From contig JBFWOF010000041.1 of the NCBI GenBank assembly GCA_050250665.1, positions 1 to 56,742 of the forward strand: a stretch of DNA of 56,742 nucleotides, read 5' to 3'. Positions 16,375 to 25,175 of the stretch are shown in pieces (position 1 is the first letter of the stretch; each line of letters starts with the position of its first letter). The translations under genes and the position numbers were made by a program. This DNA is from JADKFD01 sp050250665 (GTDB lineage Bacteria > Pseudomonadota > Gammaproteobacteria > Xanthomonadales > SZUA-5). Below the pieces are notes generated by a model. That model saw only the letters and a program-made list of their open reading frames with translations, ran no database searches and had not been told where the DNA came from.

Positions 16375-18489
16375 ATGGAAGCACGCGACATTCTGGTCAC
16401 CAACGCCCTGCCCTATGCCAACGGCCAGCTGCACCTCGGCCATCTGGTGGGGTACATCCAGGCCGACATCTGGGTGCGGGCGCAGCGTTTGATGGGCAGC
16501 ACGGTGCATTTTGTGTGCGCCGACGACACCCACGGCACGCCGATCATGCTCGCGGCCGAGAAGGCAGGGACCACGCCGGAGCAGTTCGTGGCGCCGATGA
16601 AGGCCGCTCATGAACGCGACTTCGAGGATTTTTCGGTTCGCTTTGACCACTACCACAGCACGCATTCGGAAGAGAACCGGCTGATCACCGAGTCGATCTA
16701 TGCGGCCCTGAAGGCGCGCGGATCGATCAGCTCGCGCAGCGTCGAGCAGTACTACGACCCGGTCAAGTCGCTGTTTCTGCCCGATCGCTACGTCAAGGGC
16801 GAATGCCCCAAGTGCGGAACGGCTGATCAGTACGGCGACAACTGCGAGAACTGTGGCGCCACCTATGCGCCGACCGACCTCAAGAATCCGCGCTCGGTGA
16901 TTTCCGGAGCGCAGCCCGAACTGCGCGAATCGGAGCACTATTTCTTCGAGCTCGGGCAGTACCAGGATTTCCTGACCGAATATCTGGCACAGGACACCGT
17001 GGCCCACCCCGGCGTGCGCGCCAAGCTGCGTGAATGGCTGGATTCTGGCCTGAAAGCCTGGGACATCTCCCGCGATGCGCCCTATTTCGGCTTCGAGATT
17101 CCGGGGGCGCCGGGCAAGTACTTCTACGTCTGGCTGGATGCTCCCATCGGCTACCTCGCCAGCTTTCGCGCCTATTGCGATCGCACCGGTGTCGACTACA
17201 ACCGCTATCTGATGCCCGGCAGCAAGACCGAGCTGCATCATTTCATCGGCAAGGACATCGTCAATTTCCACGGTCTGTTCTGGCCGGCAGTGCTCTATGG
17301 CGCCGGCTATCGGGTGCCCACGGCACTGCACGTCAACGGCTATCTGACCGTCAACGGCGCCAAGATGAGCAAATCGCGCGGCACCTTCATCCAGGCCCGC
17401 ACCTACCTCGATGCCGGCCTCAATCCGGCGTATCTGCGCTACTACTATGCCGGCAAATCCAGCGGTGGCGTCGAGGATCTGGACCTGAATCTCGACGACT
17501 TCGCGCTGCGCGTGAATGCCGATCTGGTCGGCAAGTTCGTCAATATCGCCAGCCGCTGCGCCGGCTTTGTCGCCAAGGTCTTCGATGGCCGGCTGGCGGC
17601 CCTGAATGACGACGACCGCAGCTTCTACCACGAGCAGTCGATGCGCCTGTATGCCCGCTGCGGCGATGCCTACAAGGCCCGCGATTTTGGCCTGGTGCTG
17701 CGCGAGACCATGGCCGTGGCCGATGCCGTCAATGCCAAGATCGCCGAGCGTGCGCCCTGGGTGCTGGCCAAGGACGAGGCCAGGCGCGAAGAGCTGCACG
17801 CCATCGTTTCGCTGGGCATTTCGATGTTCCGATTGCTTGCCGCCTGGCTGAAGCCCATCGTGCCCAGCCTGGCCCACGACTGCGAGGAGTTTCTGGGCGC
17901 GGAAATCCGGCACTTCGACGACGTCGCCGATCCGCTGCCGCAGGGCCATGCCATTGCGCCCTTCAGTGCGCTGGCCACGCGCGTGGACCCGAAGCAGGTC
18001 GAGGCCATGATCGAGGCCTCGAAAGACACCCTGGCGGCAGCACCGGAAGCGGCCAAGGCGGCGAAGAAGGCTGCGGCGAAGGCAGTCGCGGCTGAAGCCG
18101 CTCCCACAGGGGGCGAGCCCGCTTCTACGGGTCCCGGGTCCCGGGTCCCCGGTCCCGACCAGCCGATTACAATCGACCAGTTCACCGCCATCGACCTGCG
18201 CATCGCCCGCATCACTGCCGCTGAAGCCGTGCCCGAGGCCGACAAACTGCTGCGTTTGCAGCTCGATATCGGCGCGATGGGCACGCGACAGGTCTTCGCC
18301 GGCATCAAGAGTGCCTACGATCCGGCCAGTCTGGTCGGGCGCCTGACGGTCATGGTCGCCAATCTGGCCCCGCGCAAGATGCGCTTCGGGCTATCCGAGG
18401 GCATGGTGCTGGCCGCTTCGGATGAGCGCGGCGGACCCTACCTGCTGGCGCCGGATGACGGCGCGCAGCCGGGGATGCGGGTGAAGTAG
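16375..18489 (+). CDS. metG: Methionine--tRNA ligase
   Basis: This 704-residue class I aminoacyl-tRNA synthetase charges tRNA-Met. HLGH (20-23) is the HIGH motif and KMSKS is at 330-334. A four-Cys zinc knuckle is seen at C144, C147, C157 and C160. The anticodon-binding helical domain follows, then a linker (about 560-600), then a C-terminal EMAP/OB-fold tRNA-binding and dimerisation domain (about 603-704; ITIDQFTAIDLRIARITAAE). The linker is odd: its codons 571-597 are a genomic REP palindrome followed by a tandem heptamer, inserted in frame. The enzyme otherwise looks complete and is presumably essential. Confidence 0.97.
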   Translation: MEARDILVTNALPYANGQLHLGHLVGYIQADIWVRAQRLMGSTVHFVCADDTHGTPIMLAAEKAGTTPEQFVAPMKAAHERDFEDFSVRFDHYHSTHSEENRLITESIYAALKARGSISSRSVEQYYDPVKSLFLPDRYVKGECPKCGTADQYGDNCENCGATYAPTDLKNPRSVISGAQPELRESEHYFFELGQYQDFLTEYLAQDTVAHPGVRAKLREWLDSGLKAWDISRDAPYFGFEIPGAPGKYFYVWLDAPIGYLASFRAYCDRTGVDYNRYLMPGSKTELHHFIGKDIVNFHGLFWPAVLYGAGYRVPTALHVNGYLTVNGAKMSKSRGTFIQARTYLDAGLNPAYLRYYYAGKSSGGVEDLDLNLDDFALRVNADLVGKFVNIASRCAGFVAKVFDGRLAALNDDDRSFYHEQSMRLYARCGDAYKARDFGLVLRETMAVADAVNAKIAERAPWVLAKDEARREELHAIVSLGISMFRLLAAWLKPIVPSLAHDCEEFLGAEIRHFDDVADPLPQGHAIAPFSALATRVDPKQVEAMIEASKDTLAAAPEAAKAAKKAAAKAVAAEAAPTGGEPASTGPGSRVPGPDQPITIDQFTAIDLRIARITAAEAVPEADKLLRLQLDIGAMGTRQVFAGIKSAYDPASLVGRLTVMVANLAPRKMRFGLSEGMVLAASDERGGPYLLAPDDGAQPGMRVK
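18086..18160. repeat. REP palindrome plus heptamer repeat embedded in the metG linker
   Basis: The sequence GTCGCGGCTGAAGCCGCTCC, followed by CACAG, is the same as intergenic REPs at about 12636 and 36674. It is followed directly by GGGTCCC-type heptamers resembling the array at 55239-55312. All of it is read in frame, giving an Ala/Pro/Gly-rich stretch (VAAEAAPTGGEPASTGPGSR). Confidence 0.85.
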
Positions 18490-18679
18490 TCGCCCCGCCA
18501 GCCTGGACCGCCCCCATGGAGGGCGCCGCGCCTGCGGCGCTGCTTTCGTATACCCGGGCACGTTTCCGGGGCACCCGCCAGCGCGGCCGCGCAGACGCGC
18601 GGCCTTCCAGAGCATGACCGCCACCTGCGGTTCATGGCATCGTGTCCGCCCAGGCCTCAGGTACAACCAGACAGGACCC
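18490..18679. repeat. metG-rnfB spacer with GC-rich palindromes
   Basis: This 190-bp spacer carries two GC-rich palindromes: ggagggcgccgcgcctgcgg near 18519, with a relative near 36847-36873, and gcgcggccgcgcagacgcgc near 18583. It may cause partial termination between metG and rnfB. Confidence 0.6.
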
Positions 18680-19315
18680 ATGCCGCTGCACCCCGACGCC
18701 ACCGCCATCGATGCCCTGCTGCCGCAGACCCAATGCACGCGCTGCGGCTATCAGGGCTGCCTGCCTTATGCGCAGGCCATCGCCGCTGGTGAAGCCGAGA
18801 TCAATCAGTGTCCGCCCGGTGGCGCGGCGACCATCGAAGCGCTGTCGGCGCTGACCGGCAGGCCGGCGCTGCCCCTGAATCCGGTCAATGGCCTGGAAAA
18901 GCCGCGCGAAGTGGCCTTCATCCTGGAGGAACACTGCATCGGCTGCACCAAATGCCTGCCGGCCTGCCCCGTGGATGCGATTCTCGGTGCCAACAAGCGC
19001 ATGCACACGGTGATCGCCAGCGAGTGCAATGGCTGCGAGCTGTGTCTTGCGCCTTGCCCGGTCGATTGCATCATCATGGTCCCGGACACGGCCTTGGACG
19101 GCGCGGCGCGGGGGCCCATAGACACCGTCGAAGCCGCGCACTTTCGGGAGCGTTACCACGCCCACCAGGACCGAACGGCGCGCCGGCGCGCCGAGCAGGC
19201 GGAGAAGATCGAGGCCAAACGCGCCGAGCTCAAGCGCGAGACCGGCGCCAGCACCCTGGCAGACGCCATCGCACGGGCCAAGGCAAGGCGCGCCGCCAGT
19301 GATCCGGTGCGCTAA
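18680..19315 (+). CDS. rnfB: RnfB-type ferredoxin (Fe-S/4Fe-4S protein)
   Basis: This 211-residue iron-sulfur protein has an N-terminal Fe-S domain with C19, C22, C27 and C44. Two ferredoxin-type 4Fe-4S motifs follow: C86-x2-C89-x2-C92-x3-C96P and C116-x2-C119-x2-C122-x3-C126P. The C-terminal tail is highly charged and Ala/Arg-rich. Classical RnfB/RsxB begins with a membrane helix, which is absent here, and no rnfA/C/D/G/E genes are near. It is therefore likely a soluble electron carrier of the RnfB family found alone in Xanthomonad-type genomes, beside metG. An upstream in-frame start at 18614 would add 22 unlikely residues. Confidence 0.87.
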   Translation: MPLHPDATAIDALLPQTQCTRCGYQGCLPYAQAIAAGEAEINQCPPGGAATIEALSALTGRPALPLNPVNGLEKPREVAFILEEHCIGCTKCLPACPVDAILGANKRMHTVIASECNGCELCLAPCPVDCIIMVPDTALDGAARGPIDTVEAAHFRERYHAHQDRTARRRAEQAEKIEAKRAELKRETGASTLADAIARAKARRAASDPVR

Positions 19316-19714
19316 CTGGTAGGTCACGTTGGCCGCGCAGCGGGCTACGTGACAGCACCACGCGTGTGTATTGAACCCACCCGTGAGCGCTCCAGGCAGG
19401 TCCTGCCCGCGGGACATTCGCAAGCCTCATTCCGAGCCGCGTGTATCGGCCCGACATTGCGCACGGGCCATGAACCCCCGGCGTCATTGCGAGCGCAGCG
19501 AAGCAATCCAGAGGCACAGCTTCAGAATCACTGGATTGCTTCGTCGCTGCGCTCCTCGCAATGACGCCGCACGATATTGTCGCCCTCTCCCGCTTTGCCC
19601 TCTTTCCCGCCCTCTTGCCGGCGTGCGTGCCTCGGCCCGAGCCCCTCAATGGCGCTGATCCATTCACATTCGAGCCCCTATACTGCGCTGCTCTTTGAAC
19701 CTCGGTGCTCACCC
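19316..19714. repeat. Repeat-rich intergenic region
   Basis: This 399-bp stretch has no gene. It has a hairpin REP (GTAGGTCACGTTGGCCGCGC and onward, 19319-19353) and a complete composite CGTCATTGCGA-family element (19421-19566) in inverted orientation relative to the copies at 36902 and 55407. The start of the acyl-CoA dehydrogenase gene follows at 19715. Confidence 0.85.
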
Positions 19715-20893
19715 ATGGCGCAGAAGCCTTCCTCGCTGGACCCTTCCGATCTCTTTGATGTGCGTTCGCTGCTGTCGGACGAGGAACGCATGGTGCAGGA
19801 CACGGTGGCGCGTTTCACCGATGAGAAGGTGATTCCGATCATCGGCGATTGCTTTGACCAACACCGATTCCCGTCGGAACTGATCCCGGAAATCGCCTCG
19901 ATGGGCCTGCTCGGCTCGAGCCTGCCGGAGGAATACGGCTGCGCCAACATGAGCAGCGTCATGTACGGTCTGATCTGCCAGGAACTGGAGCGTGGCGATT
20001 CCGGCATCCGCAGCTTCGTGTCGGTGCAATCGAGCCTATGCATGTACCCGATCTTCGCCTTCGGCTCGGATGAGCAGCGCAAGAAGTACCTGCCGGGCAT
20101 GGCCAGGGGCGAGATCATCGGTTGCTTCGGTCTGACCGAGCCGCATGGCGGCTCCGACCCCGGCAACATGAAAACCCATGCCAAGCGCGATGGCGGTGAC
20201 TGGGTCATCAACGGTTCGAAAATGTGGATCACCAACGGCGGCGTGGCCAATATCGCCATCGTCTGGGCGATGACCGAGGAAGGCATCCAGGGCTTCATCG
20301 TCGAAAAAGGCACGCCCGGTTTTGCCACCCAGGACATCGAACGCAAGATGAGTCTGCGCGCCTCGGTCACCAGTGCGCTGTTCTTTGATGATGTGCGGGT
20401 ACCCGACAGCCAGCGCTTGCCGAATGTGCGCGGCCTGAAAGGACCGCTGTCCTGCCTGACCCAGGCCCGCTATGGCATCACCTGGGGCCCGATCGGTGCG
20501 GCCATCGCCTGCTATCGCGATGTACTGGAATACAGCAAGACCCGGATCATCTTCGGCAAGCCGATCGCTGGCACGCAAGCGGTGCAGCTGAAGCTGGCGG
20601 ACATGGCGCGGCGGATCACGCTGGCCCAGCTGCTGTCGCTGCAGCTTGGTCGATTGAAGGATGCCGGCAACATGCAGCCCACTCAGGTCAGTCTGGCCAA
20701 GTGGAACAATGTGCGCATGGCCATCGATATCGCCCGCGAAGCCCGCGACATCCTCGGCGGCGCCGGCATCACCGTGGAGTACAGCCCGATCCGTCACGGC
20801 CTGAACCTGGAAAGCGTGATCACCTACGAAGGCACGGAAACCGTGCACCAGTTGGTGGTCGGCCGCGAGATCACCGGGATCAATGCGTTCTGA
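19715..20893 (+). CDS. Acyl-CoA dehydrogenase, glutaryl-CoA dehydrogenase-like
   Basis: This 392-residue FAD enzyme has the acyl-CoA dehydrogenase fold: N-terminal helical domain (about 20-130), beta domain with FGLTEPHGGSDPGNM and WVINGSKMWITNGG, and C-terminal helical domain with GKPIAGTQAVQLKLADM. The catalytic base is Glu372 in TYEGTETVH, the position used by glutaryl-CoA dehydrogenases and short-chain enzymes. ARDILGGAGITVEYSPIRHG is closest to GcdH, so oxidative decarboxylation of glutaryl-CoA (lysine/tryptophan breakdown) is the best guess. A general short-chain acyl-CoA dehydrogenase is the alternative. The ATG at 19715 fits the family length; the upstream extension reads through repeats. 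Confidence 0.88.
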   Translation: MAQKPSSLDPSDLFDVRSLLSDEERMVQDTVARFTDEKVIPIIGDCFDQHRFPSELIPEIASMGLLGSSLPEEYGCANMSSVMYGLICQELERGDSGIRSFVSVQSSLCMYPIFAFGSDEQRKKYLPGMARGEIIGCFGLTEPHGGSDPGNMKTHAKRDGGDWVINGSKMWITNGGVANIAIVWAMTEEGIQGFIVEKGTPGFATQDIERKMSLRASVTSALFFDDVRVPDSQRLPNVRGLKGPLSCLTQARYGITWGPIGAAIACYRDVLEYSKTRIIFGKPIAGTQAVQLKLADMARRITLAQLLSLQLGRLKDAGNMQPTQVSLAKWNNVRMAIDIAREARDILGGAGITVEYSPIRHGLNLESVITYEGTETVHQLVVGREITGINAF

Positions 20894-20913
20894 TTGGGTT
20901 CCTGGGTGCGATG

Positions 20914-21035
20914 CGGCTTCACCGTGTCAGGTAGGCCGCGTTGCGGCCAATGTGACCCACTCAGGCAATGGCACTTGCGAGGGCTTCCGGCTTCACCGTG
21001 TCACGTAGGCCGCTATGCGGCCAACGTGACCTACG
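20914..21035. repeat. Two tandem hairpin REPs
   Basis: Two copies of the GTCACGTAG...ACGTGAC hairpin family, each preceded by cggcttcaccgtgtca, lie 75 bp apart between convergent genes. The stems are GGCCGC/GCGGCC. In the first copy the arms are slightly degenerate (GTCAGGTAG / ATGTGAC). Confidence 0.85.
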
Positions 21036-21044
21036 GTTGGGGTT

Positions 21045-21869
21045 CTAGTGTGTTCGCGGCTGGTGGTGTCCATGCAATCCCATCGCCAACATTTCCTCGG
21101 GACCGAGCCGCCGCGCCGGTACGCCGCCCCAGGTTTCTCCGGCGCCGACCCGGGCGCCGGGCAGCAGCACGGAATGCGGCAGGATGGTGGCCCCGGCGCC
21201 AACGTGGACATCACCCATCACCGTGGCTTTCTCGCCGATGGTGGCGCCCGCTTCGATCAGCACCGGTTCGATCGACAGGTGCCCGCCGCCGCCCCAATGC
21301 GCAAACAGGGTGACGCTGCCGCCGATGACCACGTCATCGCCCAGCGTGATCAGTTGTGGATCGGAGATCAGCTCGGTGTTGATGAAGGCGCGCTTGCCCA
21401 GACGCATGCCCATGGCCCGCAGAAACCAGGGCCCGAAAGGGGTCAGTGTGACGTACAGCAGGAAGGTGTAGCGCACAAGATAGAACAGCGCGTTGTGCAG
21501 GAACCAGGGCACTGCAGCCACCGAGTAATAGGCGCCGTGATAGCTGCGGATTCGCGTGGGCAGGATCCAGTTGATGATCGGCACCACGATCAGCAGCGAA
21601 AAGCCAGCGATCATGAAAGCCAGACCGAAACCCAGCCCCGCCAGCGGCCAGCGCACCCAGGAACCATGCGCCAGCGCCCACGGCAGCCAGTCGCTGAGCA
21701 TCCACAGGGCGGGAGCCAGCGCCAGGCCGATGGCAACGGCCACGATCAGATACACCAGCAGCACGGCGATCAGGTGGGCAGCCCGCCCGAATCGACGGAT
21801 GCCGCCATCCAGAAGGGCGGACAATCGAGTTCCGGGGTCCTTGATCGGCGGTTGTGCTTTAGGAGTCAT
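21045..21869 (-). CDS. Membrane protein with left-handed beta-helix acyltransferase domain
   Basis: This is a 274-residue protein from the ATG at 21869. Two or three transmembrane helices occupy about 25-110 (HLIAVLLVYLIVAVAIGLAL; AGLGFGLAFMIAGFSLLIVV). After a membrane-proximal segment with WFLHNALFYLVRY, a hexapeptide-repeat left-handed beta-helix follows (about 175-260; LGDDVVIGGSVTLFAH, IGEKATVMGDVHVGAGATIL, VGAGETWGGVPARRLG). It resembles the C-terminal transferase-like region of Pls-type NRPS-associated proteins and serine-acetyltransferase-like enzymes. The likely role is O-acyl transfer at the inner membrane, with unknown substrate. A longer start at 21989 is possible but less convincing. 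Confidence 0.75.
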   Translation of the reverse strand: MTPKAQPPIKDPGTRLSALLDGGIRRFGRAAHLIAVLLVYLIVAVAIGLALAPALWMLSDWLPWALAHGSWVRWPLAGLGFGLAFMIAGFSLLIVVPIINWILPTRIRSYHGAYYSVAAVPWFLHNALFYLVRYTFLLYVTLTPFGPWFLRAMGMRLGKRAFINTELISDPQLITLGDDVVIGGSVTLFAHWGGGGHLSIEPVLIEAGATIGEKATVMGDVHVGAGATILPHSVLLPGARVGAGETWGGVPARRLGPEEMLAMGLHGHHQPRTH

Positions 21870-22221
21870 CGCGCTGGTGGCATCTCCTCGATGTACGTTG
21901 ATCTGCTGTGGTGTTCTGTCAGCAAGTTGAAGGACTCCGATGGATTTCGGTCCGCGGCATGGCGCGAGAAGAAGCCATGGCAGCGCCATGGCGCCGCCGA
22001 GCTACGCAGCATTCGGGCCGAAAGATGCGGAAACAGCTGAAGGCATCTGCCGAACAACACACTAGACACGGGCGACGCCATCTTGTCCATCATAGTGTGT
22101 GTCGAAGTGGCTGCTGGGTAAAAACACCCAGCGTCGGCCAGGCGGGTTCCTCAGCCGGGTGATCGGCAACGACTGTTTGATCTAGAGTGAGACTCAAACC
22201 CGCAAAGCGGAGTCAACGTAC
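21870..22221. other. Divergent intergenic region; no gene
   Basis: This 352-bp stretch lies between the leftward acyltransferase gene and the rightward secreted-protein gene. It has lower GC than its surroundings in parts and contains a small GCCATGGCAGCGCCATGGC palindrome near 21975. It should contain both promoters, but I cannot place them with confidence. Confidence 0.5.
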
Positions 22222-23226
22222 ATGAAGACCACCACATTCACGAGCCTGCTGACCGCCCTGTGTCTGCTCATGAGCCAGCCGGCCTGGAGTCAGTCGTCCA
22301 GCGCAGCCAGCCAAGCAGAACGACAATGGCTCAGCGCCGAAAAACAGCTGCGTTTGCCTCCGAAGCAGCGCGAACTGGGTTTGAAAGAGATCACGCGCAA
22401 CTGCGTACCTACGCCCATTTCGACCACCCCGAGCGGCCCAAGCTGGACCTTCGAAGTACAGACGGCCGCTGCCGCACGTTTGCGGGGCACAGCCTGGCGC
22501 GTGCCCTGCGGTGGTAATGACGCCCAGCTGATCCTGACGCTGCAGCCTATCCAGGGCACGCCCTTTGTCTGCGGCACCGAGATGGAGATCATGATCGGTG
22601 CAGCGCGTACCGACGATCTGTTTCTGGACACCGATCCCAACGACGGCCTCGGCACCAGTTTCTGCAGCAATCTGCCGAGCACGGCTTCCTTCGTGATCCA
22701 TGAGTTCGACAGCACCTTCGCTTTTGACGACGACGCCGCCTTCACGCTCGTGTACGAGAGCGATGTCGCGCCCGATGCCAGTATCGCCATTCCCGCCTTT
22801 GATCCTGCGCTCTACGCCGGTATCGGTGGCAATGCGGTCATTGCCGGCAAGTTCAGCGGCAGCTACTACTCCGCAGCGCGCAATGGCGAGGGCATTCTGG
22901 TCGAGATCGGCAGCGTTGGCACGCGTCGCGTGCTGTTCCTGAGCTGGTATACCTATTTCCAGGGGCAACAGCGCTGGATCGTGGGCAGCGCCGATCTGAG
23001 TGCGGGCGCCACCTCGATCAGCGTGCCGCTGGTGGTCACCACCGGTGGACAGTTCGGCAGCGCCTTCGATCCGAATCAGGTCGTGGTCAATCCCTGGGGC
23101 AGTGCGATCGTGCAGTTTCCAAGTTGTGCACAGATGCGCTTTCAGTGGAGTGCCAACAGCGGCGAAAGCGGCAGCTATGACTACGCCCGCGGCATGGACA
23201 GCCTGGACGGCATCACCTGTCCCTGA
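22222..23226 (+). CDS. Secreted hypothetical protein with aromatic repeat module
   Basis: This 334-residue protein has a signal peptide (about 1-23, ending AWS|Q). The middle is Cys-containing and beta-rich (CVPTP, VPCGG, VCGTEM, FCSN), suggesting disulfides in the periplasm or outside. Residues about 210-255 (GSYYSAARNGEGILVEIG, then LFLSWYTYFQGQQRW) match the Trp/Tyr module found twice in the secreted protein at 43353-44849. No enzyme motif was seen. It is not obviously in an operon with the next gene, which is 151 bp away. Confidence 0.75.
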   Translation: MKTTTFTSLLTALCLLMSQPAWSQSSSAASQAERQWLSAEKQLRLPPKQRELGLKEITRNCVPTPISTTPSGPSWTFEVQTAAAARLRGTAWRVPCGGNDAQLILTLQPIQGTPFVCGTEMEIMIGAARTDDLFLDTDPNDGLGTSFCSNLPSTASFVIHEFDSTFAFDDDAAFTLVYESDVAPDASIAIPAFDPALYAGIGGNAVIAGKFSGSYYSAARNGEGILVEIGSVGTRRVLFLSWYTYFQGQQRWIVGSADLSAGATSISVPLVVTTGGQFGSAFDPNQVVVNPWGSAIVQFPSCAQMRFQWSANSGESGSYDYARGMDSLDGITCP

Positions 23227-23377
23227 GCGAGAGCGCAGACCCCTAGTCAACCGGCTCGGTTGCAGTCGGGCTTGATCTGGAGGCAAACAAGAATCCGGGG
23301 CGAGATCTACAATCGGAGCAGGCCACAGCCACATGCGGCTTCGCGCCCCGACTATTTGAGGACACCGAGGAATCAAC

Positions 23378-24229
23378 GTGCGCAGCCCTGGCCAGCTACT
23401 GATTTGCATCCTGGGTCTATGGGTCTGGACCGCACCGCTCATGGCCGGTGGCGTCAACACGATCATCATCGATGGACGCAAGGCCCACACCAGCATCAGC
23501 CTGCCCAAGCCTGGCGGCGGCAACTACACGGCTGATTTCGAACTGGAGTTCCATAATCCGGTCAATCTCACGTCGGCCTGCCTGGGCATCAGCGCCGAGG
23601 TGCTCGATGCCGCCGCCATCGCCAGTGTGCAGGCGCGACTGCCGGACCCGGTCAACCAGACCATCGATCCGGCCTTTCCGGTGAAGATCACCGTGGAACC
23701 TCCGGCTGGGTGTGGTCTGGAGTTTGAAGACGAAGTGGACATCGAGCTGGACACCGCAGATCTGGTTTACACCGGTTTTTCGCCCTATCGCCTGATGAAG
23801 GCGCCTGTCGGCAGCAGCTTTCGGGACATCACTGCTTCGGTGACCGCCGGCAGCGTGCGCTCGCGCGGCAGCAGTGGCACCTTCTCCGAGTTCGTGATGG
23901 TGCTGGACGCGGTCCAGGCCTACGCCACGGAGGCGCAACAGGCTTTCGATATGCTGGATGCGCAACTGGCGAACATCGCGATTGGGCCGACGGCCAAGCA
24001 GACTCTTCAGACCGATGCCTCGGTCAGCCGCTCGGCCGTCGCAGTGAACGACTATGCCCAGGCGATCGCGCGCCTTGACGATCTCACCTTACACTGCGGT
24101 GCGCTGGGTGGTCCGGCATTGCCAAACCGCTGGCGCTCGCTGCGCGATCTGCAGAATGTCGAAGGCGAAATCGTCGGTCAGACTGATCACCTGAAGTTCC
24201 TGCTCGGCCGCCTCAACGGCGTCCCCTGA
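23378..24229 (+). CDS. Secreted hypothetical protein
   Basis: This 283-residue protein begins at GTG 23378, with AGGA a few bases upstream. A signal peptide (LLICILGLWVWTAPLMAGG) is cleaved near residue 23. The mature N-terminal half is beta-rich with two Cys pairs. The C-terminal half (about 170-280) is predicted helical with regular Ala/Gln/Leu heptads (VLDAVQAYATEAQQAFDMLD), suggesting a coiled coil. No family was recognised with certainty. It lies only 16 bp before the FHA-GAF gene, so it may be the first gene of the signalling operon and perhaps a periplasmic partner. Confidence 0.72.
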   Translation: MRSPGQLLICILGLWVWTAPLMAGGVNTIIIDGRKAHTSISLPKPGGGNYTADFELEFHNPVNLTSACLGISAEVLDAAAIASVQARLPDPVNQTIDPAFPVKITVEPPAGCGLEFEDEVDIELDTADLVYTGFSPYRLMKAPVGSSFRDITASVTAGSVRSRGSSGTFSEFVMVLDAVQAYATEAQQAFDMLDAQLANIAIGPTAKQTLQTDASVSRSAVAVNDYAQAIARLDDLTLHCGALGGPALPNRWRSLRDLQNVEGEIVGQTDHLKFLLGRLNGVP

Positions 24230-24245
24230 GACCGGGCGCGTCGGC

Positions 24246-25175
24246 ATGCCGGTCAAGCTCAGCACGCATATCCCTGATCAAGCTGTTGCCCTGCATCTGC
24301 TGGCTGACGACCGGGACATCGTGCTCGGGCGCGATCCGGCTTGCGATATCCCACTGCGCCACACGTCGGTCTCCAGACAACACGCCCGTCTGTCGCTCAC
24401 CGAAGGCGGGCACTGGCAACTACTGGACCTGAACTCGAAGAATGGCACCCGGGTCGACGGCCAGCGGGTCAGCCAGCAGCCACTGAGCCATGGCCGCTGG
24501 TTTGCGCTGGGCGATGTCTATTGCGAGTTCGAGATCATCGATGAAAGCGCTCTGCAGGCGCTGGAGAGCCGTGCTGCAGACCGGCGCGAAGCCTCTGCCG
24601 TCTGGACCCGTCGTCTGCATGCCGACACCGAGCTGCAGCAGATGCTGGCCGACCTGCTCAATGGCATGGTCGACGTGGCTGAATGCCAGCGCGGTTTCCT
24701 GCTGACCCTGGATACCGAGCGCCAGCTGCGGGTCGCCGCCTGCTACGGGCTGAACCCAGCGGATCTGGCGGCAGCCACCTTCCAGGGCAGTCGCAGTGCC
24801 ATCGAGCGGGTGATCGCCGAGCGTAGAGCGATCTATCTCTGTGATCGCCGCGACCGACTGTGGCTGGCCGATCGCCCCAGCGTGATTGCCCAGGGCATCA
24901 GCGCCCTCGCCTGCCTGCCGCTGGTGCATCACGGCGAATTACTCGGGCTCGCCTATGCCGACACCACCGACGAAGCCCACGTATTCACCGAACTCGACGC
25001 TGAACTGCTGACGGCGATGGTCGGGCACGCGGCCTCCGTGCTGGCGGCGACGCGCATGGCGGCGCAACTCGCGCAGCTGTCGGCCTGTCTTGCGGTCAGC
25101 CCGGAGGGAAGCAGCCAGCTTGGTCGCGCACCGCGATGGACTAGACTCGGCGCAGACGCGGAATCGCCGCGATGA
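24246..25175 (+). CDS. FHA-GAF domain protein
   Basis: This 309-residue cytosolic protein has an FHA domain (about 5-97; VLGRDPACDIPL, SVSRQHARLSL, LNSKNGTRVDG) with the full phosphothreonine-binding set. A GAF domain follows (about 125-275; CQRGFLLTLDTERQLRVAA, LPLVHHGELLGLAYAD). It should bind a threonine-phosphorylated partner and a small ligand. It overlaps the kinase gene by 4 bp (ATGA at 25172), so the kinase itself is the obvious FHA partner. Confidence 0.9.
   Translation: MPVKLSTHIPDQAVALHLLADDRDIVLGRDPACDIPLRHTSVSRQHARLSLTEGGHWQLLDLNSKNGTRVDGQRVSQQPLSHGRWFALGDVYCEFEIIDESALQALESRAADRREASAVWTRRLHADTELQQMLADLLNGMVDVAECQRGFLLTLDTERQLRVAACYGLNPADLAAATFQGSRSAIERVIAERRAIYLCDRRDRLWLADRPSVIAQGISALACLPLVHHGELLGLAYADTTDEAHVFTELDAELLTAMVGHAASVLAATRMAAQLAQLSACLAVSPEGSSQLGRAPRWTRLGADAESPR

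Noticed and set aside
16063..17949. Long open frame of about 628 codons antisense to metG
   Set aside because: High-GC codon bias opens the antisense frame; metG on the plus strand is unambiguous and the antisense product has no recognised motif.
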